Of a DNA stretch of 64,000 bases, positions 32,741 through 45,192 are shown one piece after another; within the stretch, counting starts at the first letter, position 1, and each line of letters begins with the position of its first letter. A program made the position numbers and the translations under genes. The notes beneath the pieces were generated by a model that searched no databases, was not told the origin of the DNA, and saw only the letters and a list, made by a program, of their open reading frames with translations. Source of the DNA: Bretschneidera sinensis (taxonomy: Eukaryota > Streptophyta > Magnoliopsida > Brassicales > Akaniaceae); contig CM043705.1 in the NCBI GenBank assembly GCA_023935145.1, forward strand, positions 23,657,290-23,721,289, in the 5' to 3' direction.

Positions 32741-35660
32741 GTACCAATTTTGGGAACGTCCAGTGCCAAAGTCACTGAATGGGTAAGTCGCCAATCCCGG
32801 ACTATGTAATGTACTTTATCTGCTGGGTTACGGGGGGGCATTTTACCAGAGGTTTATATTGTATCAATCTACCCTTGTGTGATTCCTGTTGAAGCATATT
32901 CTGGGGGGGGCGCAGTTGTGATGCAATGTGAGGCTCTAATTCGTACTCTAATACCCCAAAAGTGTACTCATTTCCGGATAGAGACCCAGTTCCTGATGAT
33001 CAGGACCCATCAGTACTTTACGTTGCTCCAGTCGAAGAGCAGGATCCATACTCATCGATGGTGATGGTAAAGGTAAAGGCAAAGGCTGGTCGGTCATAGG
33101 CTCAGCCCTTGTTTTAGATCTTCTATCTGACGCATTGGCTAGCGAAGCAGTAGTGGCAGAGGTCGAGCTGGTAAGCTAGCTCATAGGGCTGGCTGTCGGA
33201 TGCGCTAAGGCTGCTTATTCTTTCGCGCTAGGAGCAGTATGCAAGCTAGGAGCCCTTCCTAGGTTGTGAGGCGATAGTGCGTCGATAGGTAGCTCATCCC
33301 TTGCTTGGTAGTTCAAGACGTAGGCGCTGTTGTCTTTCGTGAGTGTGGGTGTGAGGCAGGACTATCTGCTGCAAGTTCCTGTCTGGCGGATGCAGAATTT
33401 GTCTTTGATCGATAGGTGGGCTCTATTCCTGTTGCAAGTGCAGGAGCGGTGTCGGCCCAAGCAGTAAGTAGGTGGAGCTCTTAGTGCAAGGAAATAAGCA
33501 AAGACAGCTTATGGTCGTGTGCTGGCAAAAAGAGTCTCATCAAAGCTTCCAGTGTCGAGTTGTCACAAGTAGGTTTTTTAGTCATAGCTAGACAGCCAAG
33601 ATAGATGTCCTTCTCCTCGGTCAGACTCAGTATCTTTGGTTGGAAAAGGGATTGGATAAGGCTCACACTACTGTCACTTCACCAGAAGATCAAGGCCATG
33701 TCGAAACTGAAATACCAGAGGCACTTCCTCTTAGCCATTCACTAGAGTTCTTTCTTTTTAAAGAAAGGGGTGGTAGAGCAAGATTCGTATCCAATTGTCC
33801 GGTCAAAAAGAAGAAGGTTAACAAGCGCAAAAACAATACTCAACAAAATGCTCAATCCACATCCAGAAAACAAAAAACGAGAGTCTAAAGAAAGAAGAGG
33901 AGTCGTGCCCAGTCCCAAACAGTGCGTTCTTCAGTTCCACCTTTCGGGATTCAGATGATGAGAGGACCAAGGCGTCATGATCGTGTCATTCTCTATACGC
34001 CTGAAAAACCGTCGTATTCTATCTCTTTCTTTTTGCCTTCGTCCAGTGGAAAGTGGAATTCACCTAGGTTTGCAAAACTTATGTTGCAGGTGAGTCACCA
34101 CTTCAACAGGAGACCGAACAAGGCTTCTTTCGGCTGCTGAGGATCGTGCCCGACTCCACTCACTACCTTTTAGCGTGAACGGATAAAGAAAGGCCATCAA
34201 AGAGCTCGGTACAAAACAGGCACAGCTAAGGAATCGTGCACTCAAAGGAACATGTCACCGAAGAGTTTCCAACATTCATTCTCGAGCGGGGAGCAAGTTC
34301 AAGACCAAAGAAAGCCAGAGCATCTCTTCCTTTTCGCCTTGCCTCGAGGGCTTCCGAGTCCCATGGGCACAGTTGAACAAGGCTCGTATTCAGCCTGAAA
34401 AAGCGGTTTCAAAAGGATAAATAAAAAAGTCAAAAATAAGAATAGAAATAACCATAGCCAAAAGAACAAAGGAACTGTACATTCAGTGTTATGTAACAAA
34501 CAAAAGACAGAGATATAGTCCTATCCAAGCTTGTCAGGATCAAAGACGTTGGGATTAGATTAGCAGACTATGGATGGGTCAAGATGTCGAGAAAAGTCTC
34601 TGTCATCTGGCTCCTTCCACGCAAGACGACTAGGATCAAATGGTTTTACAATAATGCTAAGAAAGAAGAAGATCGAGACCATTCTTTTTGAGACAAAAGG
34701 CTTGACTTCTATCGGGTCAGCGTCGAGGGAGAGTACACCAACTATTTGGCTATGTAAAAAGAGAGTGGGCTAAAGGGGCATTTTCTGAATGAGAAGATTC
34801 TCTTTCTACACTCTAGACATATCCTACCTCTTCCTTCCTTGCCCGCCTCAGAATATTCCTTCCTTTTTGACTGGTGGGACGAAGTCGCATTGATTGAATC
34901 GGTTCTGGTCTTCGCTAAAAAAGTGAGGCTTTACTTGACGAGTAGACCTTAGTTACCCGCTTATTGGGACCTGCAAGAAGCTGAGTTTCTTTGCTTTCTT
35001 TCGTCACAATAATTGGAAAAAGAAAAAGTCAAAGCAGCAGACCAGTAGTCCCATTCTCCACCTCTAGAGACATTTTTGAAGAAGGTTCCGTTTAACACTT
35101 CTTGGCCAAGCAGGAAGAGCAGTAAATAAGTGCTTTGTCGGTTGAAGGTGATCTTTTCTCTACTCCGGATAGAGGCTCACTCTGAATCCATAGTATCCTC
35201 TGCATCTTATGCGTCTTCTGTCTCCTCTCTTGGTTTCAGGGAGCCTGTGAGCAAGACCCCGAAAGTGGCTTTGACGGAGGGAAGTGGGCTTCATTCAATG
35301 GAATACTTTGTTGGTTCAGGGGGTCCGGTTTTTCGGTTTAGTGTGGAGGGGGGCGCTCTTTGTTGACCTTTTAGGGGACATGTTGTAATGTGAAGCTGGC
35401 AATACGTGCTTGAGTCGATGATCAATCCCCCGTTCAATCCTTCTATAGAGATGGTGATCAGACTTGTTAAGATCTCTTCTATGCTGAGAATCATCTGTGA
35501 ATCCCCACTTTGATTGACCTTGACCGGTCATTGCTGGAAAATAGGGCCCTAGCCTCGTCGCCCTCCAATTCTCAACCGCGACCTACACAAGTGGTTTTAG
35601 AACCCACATTTTGAAAAGTTCTGTTAGGTTCTTAGTAGCAGTCGGCGACCTTTTCTTCTT
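32741..35660. other. Mitochondrial-like spacer downstream of cox1
   Basis: Nearly 3 kb without a recognised gene. ORFs of 60-80 codons occur in all frames. Two overlapping antisense ORFs (35,291-35,531) lie just beyond the cox1 stop but match nothing I know. Runs of seven or eight G occur at about 32,833 and 32,904. Confidence 0.4.
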
Positions 35661-37257
<1,597 letters not shown>

Positions 37258-37363
37258 TCATTTCCTTCCTTATCAGAGAGGGGCCCCTTAGGGAGCGAGG
37301 CTTCTTTATTGAAAAAGGGGAAGTGAGGGGTTTTTGTTCTGGTTTAGGAAAGGGTCAACGCAA

Positions 37364-37365
<2 letters not shown>

Positions 37366-37407
<42 letters not shown>
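37366..37407. repeat. (TA)n microsatellite at the NUMT edge
   Basis: About 21 TA units, followed by (TTGAA)3-like sequence. It separates mitochondrial-type DNA on the left from AT-rich nuclear DNA on the right, so it probably marks the integration joint. Confidence 0.9.
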
Positions 37408-37409
<2 letters not shown>

Positions 37410-39417
37410 AATTGAATTGAATTGGATGCTTATAATTGTATAAAAAAATAATCATTTTATTGAGGGAGTTAATTATTACAAATAACTTAGAAATTGAACA
37501 AAAACAACAATATAAACAAATAACTTAAAAATTACAACTTTAAAAATCTTCTAAATAAATAACTTACAAAAACAACATATAAAATAAAGAAAAAAGATAA
37601 AATGACTCACAAATTGGTGAAATATAAAAAACAACCTATAAATTTTAAAAATTAGAAGACAAAATATTATCAATAATTAAAAAAGTAATTTTGTAATATT
37701 TTTTACATTTAAATAATAAAAAAAAAACCTTATCCAATTCATAGAGAAACGACTTTAGAAATTGAATGATAAGCTGCATAACTAAGCTATGCAGTTAAGT
37801 TTCATTCGATGGATTAAAAAGAAGAATATTATATGATTTCCTCTTGGTGTTTTAGTTCATTGAATCAAATGTTATTATGTTAAAATCAAGCAATTATAAC
37901 TTCAATATTTAAATTAAAAATTCACAAATGACACTTTTTTTTGTGTGTTCAAATATTTGTATAGGTTTAATTTAATTTTTATTAATATATGACTTTAGGT
38001 GAAGTTGCTTAATTTATGAATGAGTAGATCAAATGCTATTATGTTAAGAATATGGTAATAATTTTCATTTTTTTCCACCATTCCAAAATATCAAATTTTT
38101 CATCATCTAATTCTTCTTGACTCATTATTCTAGTGGCATAAAATTATATGTAATTTGAATTTATTAAATGTTATGGTCGTATTTTGTACCGTGTGCTTCG
38201 TAACAGGCCGTGTCTCATGTCGTGAACTTCAAAAGCTAAGCCCAGCACGGCATGAGGATTAATACCATATCAAATATGGCACAACCCGTTGAAGTGTGTC
38301 ATGCCAAACCATGCCAAATTTGTCTCAGCCACCCCTACTTCACGGCTTGATTTGTCAAGATGGCCAAAATTACACCAAGCAATCTGAAGAAATTTTAAGG
38401 AGAAAAGCACTTCTAACTTAAAAATCACATCCCTAAATTTGGGTGCAGAAAACTTTGGAACTAGAATTTTCATTAAAAGCAGTGAATTTTTTTCGTGTAC
38501 CTTTGATTGTATTTTTTCGGTTGCCAAAGAGTTGCCGGCAAATTCCCTTTCTGGATATGAGTAGATGATGACAAGCATTAATTATTCTAGTTCTCTTGGG
38601 TTTCTATATAAATTTTGTTTTTGTGAATTCCCATGAGTCACCATAAATATTGGCTAATGAGTACTGAAAATCGAATGGTACAAGTTGCCATCCACAGTGG
38701 CACTGTATATATTTAGAGATCTTGCGGTCAAGGAAATGCCACTAACAAACCAGGAAGGCCAGCGAGTAGCTAAATACTGAAGAAAAAGAGAAAACAACTA
38801 GTTAAGGTGATGTACACCCAGTACCCTTGTTAAGGTGATGTTTTCATTAATTAGGCCTTTAGATGGGAAATACAAAATGTTGACATGAAAGGGCTTTGAA
38901 TTATTTGGAAAAGCAAGACTGCACCACCTATAACCTGAACAAACTTCATACTGTCAAGATTAATCTTGTTATGGGGCGTTCATTAAGTTATTACTTGCTA
39001 GTTCTCCGTCACTGGTGACAACGACTCGAGGAAGATGCATCTGCATTATTAAAGGTGGTGTATGGAGAACTTTTGATTACATTTGACATTACTCCCCTCC
39101 AAAGTATCTTCATTTAAATTTAAAATATACTTATAATAATATTTTAATATTTGAAAATAATATATTTATATTATTATATAAATAATAGAACTATTTTTTT
39201 ATAAAATGTACCATTAATAATATATTTATCATAATATTATTTGATTGGTCAATAATAATACAACAAAATAATATTGTAATTCAAATATAATAATACCATT
39301 AAAAATAATACAATAAATAATGAAAAATAATAATCTTTATGCTTTGGTAATATTATAAAAATCACAATCTTAATTTAATAATATTAGATATACTAAAATA
39401 ATATTAATTATATCAAA
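37408..39417. other. AT-rich nuclear intergenic DNA
   Basis: No gene recognised. A 102-codon minus-strand ORF (38270-38578) has no known motif and no intron signals round it. The stretch at about 38,160-38,420 is less AT-rich and could be a decayed transposon. Confidence 0.5.
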
Positions 39418-39683
39418 TACTCTCTCCGTTTCATTTAATGTGATACTCTTCTAAAATAGATATTCTAAACTTATCTTTACTTTCAAAGTAGAAAACAAAT
39501 ATCATATACTTTACAAGAATACTCTTAGCTTCATACATGATTGGTTGATAGGTTTCATCATTTTTTATTCTCAACCACATGAATGAAGGATATTGTGAGA
39601 AAGTTGAAAAAAAAAAAAAAAAAAAACCCTCTTAAAATTTGTGCTAATAATAGAGTGACATATAAAGTGAAGCCGAGAAATTA
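39418..39683. mobile_element. Stowaway-like MITE, degenerate
   Basis: The left end TACTCTCTCCGTTTCATTT matches the common plant Stowaway terminus (CTCCCTCCGTTTCA). The right end GAGTGACATATAAAGTGAAG followed by CCGAGAAA is its imperfect inverted complement. Length is about 265 bp, consistent with a Tc1/mariner MITE. An A20-type run lies inside at about 39,608. The expected TA duplication is plausible but not certain. Confidence 0.55.
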
Positions 39684-40599
39684 TAATAACTAAATAATAT
39701 TACAGTAAACTAAGTATAATTATATAAGGCATTCTCCTGTATGGTATAGTATAACAATTTAATACTATAAAAATCATCTAATATTATTGCAAGTATTAGT
39801 GAGATGTATTTTAAATTACTAATATATGGATTACTGGGGTTTGAAGTTTAATTAATTTTTTATAGTAATTTTAATATTTTTATGCCTTTATGTTTGTTGT
39901 TTTTATGATAAAATATTGTTATGTGTGTAAGCAACTAGATATGTTTTTTAAAAAATATTTTTGATCTAGGAGAAAAATTGGAAATTTTGTAAAATTACTT
40001 GTGGACTATAAACGAAATAAGATAATCTCATATTAATAGAAATATTTTGTAAGAATGCATGCCAAAACAAATAAAGTAATCTCGAATTATGAGTAATTTT
40101 GACGTTGGAAAATAAATGAATATGTTATGTGCCAAATGAAAAGAAAGGATGGGCTTATCATTTTTGCTCCATCTCCTTTGATCCTAATATCAAATTATCA
40201 ATGTACATCATTTTCGTTTAATTGCATCAATTTGATCCTACCTTTTCACCCAATCTCAAAATATTATTATTTTTTCATCCTTGAAGATAGACCCTAATTA
40301 CAATTACATCATTACATTTTCCAAATCCTATACATTAGTCCCTACCGATAGCTTTTCAACCAAAAAGCTGACATCGACGTTAAATACCGACTCGTATTGT
40401 GAACAAGACTCTGGAAAATTTGATTCAGAGCATATGCGAGGAAAAACGAAAGCAGTGAGACAATGCTTTAGCACAAGTAGAGTTTTATTATAACATTGCA
40501 ATTCATAGCTCGATCTAATGGGATGTGCCCCTTTTTACTGTCATTTATGGGAAGGTGCCACAACATGCATTGGATTTGGTTTAATTACCAAAGGGTCAT
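39684..40599. other. AT-rich intergenic DNA, no gene seen
   Basis: Low-complexity AT-rich sequence. A 70-codon ORF at 40281-40493 shows no recognisable motif. Confidence 0.4.
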
Positions 40600-40812
40600 A
40601 GATTAAGTGTAGCGGTAGACAATATGGCTAAAATGATTGATCATGATGTCATGTTTGCAATATGTGCAATCCGGACTCTCTTGATGGAAACTAAAAAATG
40701 ATAAGCATCGCCAATGACAGCCCCTCGATCTTGTTTGTTTCTTTATTTTCTAAATACTTTGCTATAATTTCAACTTGCATGCTAGATCATTAAGTTGAGA
40801 TGACGTTTTTTT

Positions 40813-41073
40813 TTGTTAATTTCTTCTTCATTTGGAAACAAGACAATTTCATTATCCATCTTTTGTAGAGAAATCCATGATCTACATTCTATATTAAACA
40901 ATGTTGAATCTAATCTACCTAACCACGATGACAATGTGGAAACTACAAAGGTAGATGCATTGAATAGATTATTTCTCGTAGTAATGGTAGCTTCATTTAA
41001 TAGATTACTACTACTTATACTATTACTAGTTTTACTTGGTTGTTTCCTTATATGGAAGAAGAATGAGTTTTGA
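40813..41073 (+). CDS. Hypothetical hydrophobic ORF, copy 1
   Basis: An 86-codon ORF whose C-terminal half (residues 52-79) is strongly hydrophobic (LFLVVMVASFNRLLLLILLL). It ends in a basic IWKKNEF, which suggests a tail anchor or signal-anchor. It shares DDNVETTKV and ASFNRLLLL with the ORF region at 43984 (EDNVETIKI, VSFNRLLLL), so the two are paralogous. No family recognised; it could be an exon of a larger gene or a pseudogene. Confidence 0.3.
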   Translation: MLISSSFGNKTISLSIFCREIHDLHSILNNVESNLPNHDDNVETTKVDALNRLFLVVMVASFNRLLLLILLLVLLGCFLIWKKNEF

Positions 41074-42527
41074 GAGCGTTTCAACAGAATGAATACCTGC
41101 AAGACTAAAGTATTATTTGTATATGAAAAATCATTGACTACGCTTTTGGTTATATATTTGTTGTTTGTGTGGTTGTGTCTATTCAACTACATTTTCCCCC
41201 TGATTATAACTTTTGGTGGATATGTCTACTGATGAGCAGTAACATACAATATTTCTAGAAGTCAATGGGAGCTCAAAGTGATATGCTGGATGGAGTGCAA
41301 TGTGAAGAATCCATCAGGCAATCAATCTGTTGGATACCCAGTTGAAGGCTAGTTTTCAAATTCATGTTCTTTGGCGTTCGATCCTCTCACCTCTCCTTTC
41401 TAGTTTTGTGTTTTTCTATGTAAATATTTGATTTTATTACTTTTAAATGTCTAAATGGAGAATGTAAATCAAAAGAAGAAGGTATTGAACTTTGATGGGG
41501 AAGTATAGAAGCTTTCTGACCAGCAAAATCTCCCCAAAAGAATCCATCATCATTCCAAAATCATGGCAAGATTACTTCGATCCTATCTCCTCTTTTTCCA
41601 TCTTTTGACTTTCTGATAAATATTAGTGTATTTTCTATCTTCCATTGATGCTAACTGAGATTCAATAATGCAATATGAAGAAAATAATATGTTGAAAATT
41701 CAGAACGAAAATCTTAGTGTTAAAGTTGAAATATTCTGAGCTACTTTTCATTATTCTTTTTTCTTTATTTGTAGTTGAAAATGGATGTTAAGGAAGGTGG
41801 CTATGTTGAAAATCTCTCTTAATATGACGTTTGAAGTATGCACAAATTCTAAAGCTTCTAACTAATGTTAGGAATCATTAATTGATCTAATAATTCCTGG
41901 ACTCTCTCTCTTTCCTTTTTGCATTTGTGTATATAGTTTATTTATTTATTCATTCTTTATTGTGCATAAGTTTCTATAAATTAAACATTTTAAACAACGA
42001 ATAGTCGTCCACATAGTGCCTTTACATTTGTAGTTGAGAGTATATGGGAAAAAGATTCCACAACTAATTCAAGGTTTGCATGATTAAACCTAATTGACCT
42101 TGCTGGTTCAAAAAGGTAAGGCATTGTACTTGAGGTTGTTGAACCATATATACTTCAGCTCTTGTTTGCTTGATATTTCTTCAACTTTTTATCTTCCATC
42201 ATAGGAAAAAAATTTCTGGTGATGTGGGTGTGTGAATTTAATGGAAGCTCCTAACATTAACAAATCTTTGTCCACACTAAGAAACTTCAACCATTATTGA
42301 ACCTTTTTTTTTTATCATTTATACATTCTAAGTTTATTGTGTTTGCTTTACTTTTAGCCCTTGTTATCAACTTCGTCGACATATATTATTGATTGCAGTC
42401 ATGTAAATATGTTTTTTGGATGTTGCATATACGATTCCAATGCATGTTCCTTATAAGGATTCAAGGCTGACTTTTCTAACTCCATTTCTTCACGGATTCA
42501 AGGCATTGTAACTGAGCTTGTTGAACC

Positions 42528-42929
42528 ATGTTTACTTCAGCTGCTTTTTGCATGATATTACTTCTTATCTTATTATTTTCCATTCCATTATTGGCAAAAA
42601 AACTTTTGTGCGGAAGGTGTGCAAATTTGGAGGAAGATGCTAACATTAAAAAATCTTTGTCCACACTAAGGTACTTCAACCATTATCAAAAAAATTTAAC
42701 ACCTATACATTCTAAATTTATTGTGTTAGCTTTATTTTTAGACCTAGTTATCAACTTCATGTGGACATATTATTGGTTACAGTCAAGTAAATACAATTCT
42801 TTTGGATGTCGCACATGGGAGGCTAAGGAATGCTCCTTATTGGGATTCGAGATTGCTTTCTCCTGCAAGTCATTTCTAACTCCATTTTCTGTTTTCACTC
42901 TACTACAATTATTGGTCATGGTGTCATGA
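42528..42929 (+). CDS. Hypothetical multi-membrane ORF in the duplicated array
   Basis: A 133-codon ORF, the longest intact frame in the array. Hydrophobic segments lie at about residues 5-23 (AFCMILLLILLFSIPLL), 64-84 (FIVLALFLDLVINFMWTYYW) and 118-132 (FSVFTLLQLLVMV). A Cys pair (CGRC) follows the first segment. Neighbouring copies of the same DNA (42,115; 43,235) are broken by stops and indels, so this may be a chance survivor or an exon with intronic flanks (a GGTTACAG acceptor-like site lies inside). Function unknown. Confidence 0.3.
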   Translation: MFTSAAFCMILLLILLFSIPLLAKKLLCGRCANLEEDANIKKSLSTLRYFNHYQKNLTPIHSKFIVLALFLDLVINFMWTYYWLQSSKYNSFGCRTWEAKECSLLGFEIAFSCKSFLTPFSVFTLLQLLVMVS

Positions 42930-43983
42930 TTGCAATTTGTCTAGTGAGGACTCTAAATATGAAGTTTGAATTCTGCACGAATTTTAAAACTTCTAACTCA
43001 GGTTAGGAATCATTAGTTGATCTAATAATACTTGGACTCTCTCTCATTCCTTGTCGTTTTTGTGTGTATATAATTTTGCTTTATTTCCTTTTTTTCGTGC
43101 TCAGTGTTCATTAAATAGAAAATTTTCAGCAATGAACAGTCGTCTACACAGTGTCTTTACATGTGTAATTGAGAGTAGATGAGAAAAAGATTCTACAACT
43201 AACTTAAGCATGGCAAGATTAAACCTAGTCGATCTTGGTGGGCCGTACTTGAGCTTGTTGAATCATAAATACTTCATATCTCTTCTTATCTTATTATCTT
43301 CCATTATTGAAAAAAAATACAAAACTTTTGGTGCTGAGGGTGTGCGAATTTAAAAAAAAGCTGCTAACAGTATCAAATCTTTGTCCACAGCAAGGTATTT
43401 GAACCATTATCTAATTATTTTATCAACTATACATTCTAAGTTTATTGTGTTTGCTTTACTTCTTACCTTAGTTATCAACTTCATGGAGACGTGTTATTGA
43501 CTGCAGTCATCTAAATATGATTTTTTGGATGTCGCACATGGGATTCCATGGCATGTTCCTCACGGATTCAAGGCATTCTACCATAGCTATTTGAAACCAT
43601 ATATACTTTAGCTCTTGTTTCAATCATATTACTTTTTGATTGCAGTTTTGGATGTCGCACATGGGAAGCCAAGGAATGTTTGGGATTCCAGACTGGCCAT
43701 TCTCCTTCAGGTTATTTCTGACTCAATTTTCTGTTTTCGCTCTATTACAATTATTGGTCATGATGTCATGATTGCAATATGAGCAGTCTAGACTCTCTTG
43801 GTGAAAACTCAAAAAAATAATCATTCCCAATATCGGCCCCTTGATCTGGTTTGTTCTCAATTTTCTAAATGCTTTGCTATAGTTTTAACTTGCATGCTAG
43901 ATCAGTAAGTTGAGATTAACTTTATTTTTAAATTTCTTTTATTTTTGGAAGCATGACAATTTCATATCTATCTTCTACATTCT

Positions 43984-44292
43984 ATGTTAAATAGTCTCAA
44001 ATCTGCTCTGTCTAAGCACGAGGACAATGTGGAAACCATAAAGATACCTTCATTTAATAGATTACTTCTTCTTATAGTTATGGTAGTTTCATTCAATAGA
44101 TTACTACTACTTCTGCTTATTACTATTTTATTTGGTTGGTTTCCTGATATTGAAGAACGAGTTTTGAGAGGGTCTCAACAGAATAAGTACGTGCAGAACT
44201 ATTTTTTTATTTTAAAAAAGAGGTTTACATGCTTGAAGCAACAACATCCAAGAGAAGCAATGATTTACTTAAAAAGTTGTTTAGATATGTAA
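43984..44292 (+). CDS. Hypothetical hydrophobic ORF, copy 2
   Basis: A 102-codon ORF paralogous to the ORF at 40813 over its first 60 residues (HEDNVETIKI then FNRLLLLIVMVVSFNRLLLL). It then diverges into ERVLRGSQQNKYVQNYFFI. Copy 1 stops at this point. An overlapping ORF (44229-44441) contains RELSVRFVGKFIGSAG, unrecognised. Probably a decayed family member. Confidence 0.25.
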   Translation: MLNSLKSALSKHEDNVETIKIPSFNRLLLLIVMVVSFNRLLLLLLITILFGWFPDIEERVLRGSQQNKYVQNYFFILKKRFTCLKQQHPREAMIYLKSCLDM

Positions 44293-44450
44293 ATAAAATT
44301 AGTTGTTTGAATATTGTTAGTGATGGACGTGTTGTCAAATCAATTAACTCCAATGACACCAAGAATTGGAGGGAATTGTCAGTCCGATTCGTGGGAAAAT
44401 TTATTGGAAGTGCAGGCTTAAAATGTAATGAAGCTTCTTAGATGTTTGGC

Positions 44451-45192
44451 AGCATTGAGAAGCTTTCTTTTCGAAACCATTATTTTAACGTGAGATGTTG
44501 GCTCGTAGCTTTATTAAATTCATTTTTACAATAAATGAGTTAAACTATAAACTCACCATAAACTTGACCCAAATGAAAAATGTGTACCTTTAATAAATAA
44601 ATTGACAATATCTGATTGTCTGCCAAAAAAAAAAACTGCATTTTGTAACCACATTATTTATTTCAGTTTTCATTCCTGTTCTATTTGGTGAGCCAAAAAA
44701 AGAAAATTCAATTGTAGCTTCAATATGCAACAAATTTTAGTGAGCAATGTCGCTCACACACAAGTAATCTTTAGCATGGAGATTTAAATTCCTATATCAA
44801 TTGCAAAACATCCATATGATTAATAATTTTTAATATGCAAGTAGCATTTGAAGATAGTTCACATACCTAATGCTGCCTACTCTACTGTAAAACCGAAAAG
44901 ATAAATCTCTAGCAGACTGGATGAACCAGACTGTAGTGGATATACATACAAATCTGTGATCAATGATCAATCAAAAAACATATTCCACATTCTCAGCATC
45001 GCTGTATTAGTCCTGACTAGCCAGCTGAAGAGAAATTCAAAATGGACAAGTCCTCGACCAAAACCTCCGTGAACTAGATTAAAATTGTACACTCATTGGG
45101 AAAAGTAACCCTGTAAATAAAAATTACACAGGATTCTTAACAACGGTTGAGAAAAAAGGAAAGACATACCTGAAAATAAGCATCAACCGTTT
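44451..45192. other. 3' flank of the AAPT gene
   Basis: This intergenic stretch includes the likely 3' untranslated region of the minus-strand AAPT gene. Candidate minus-strand polyadenylation signals (TTTATT on the plus strand) occur near 44,650, but none is decisive. No other gene is seen. Confidence 0.4.

Larger units (their letters stand above)
40600..44450 (+). repeat. Array of duplicated, decayed segments with hydrophobic ORFs
   Basis: Two unit types recur on the plus strand. One type (about 40,600-41,090 and 43,740-44,200) carries ATGATGTCATG, CTTGCATGCTAGATCA and a coding-like stretch with GACAATGTGGAAAC. The other (starting near 42,115, 42,500, 43,235 and 43,580) carries TTGTTGAACCAT, AAATCTTTGTCCACA and CACATGGGA. 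A segment at about 41,820-42,115 is repeated at about 42,950-43,235, so a unit of roughly 1.1 kb has duplicated and then decayed. Apparent acceptor sites (GATTGCAG, GGTTACAG) precede equivalent segments. It may be the remains of a tandem gene family; the family is not recognised. Confidence 0.65.
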
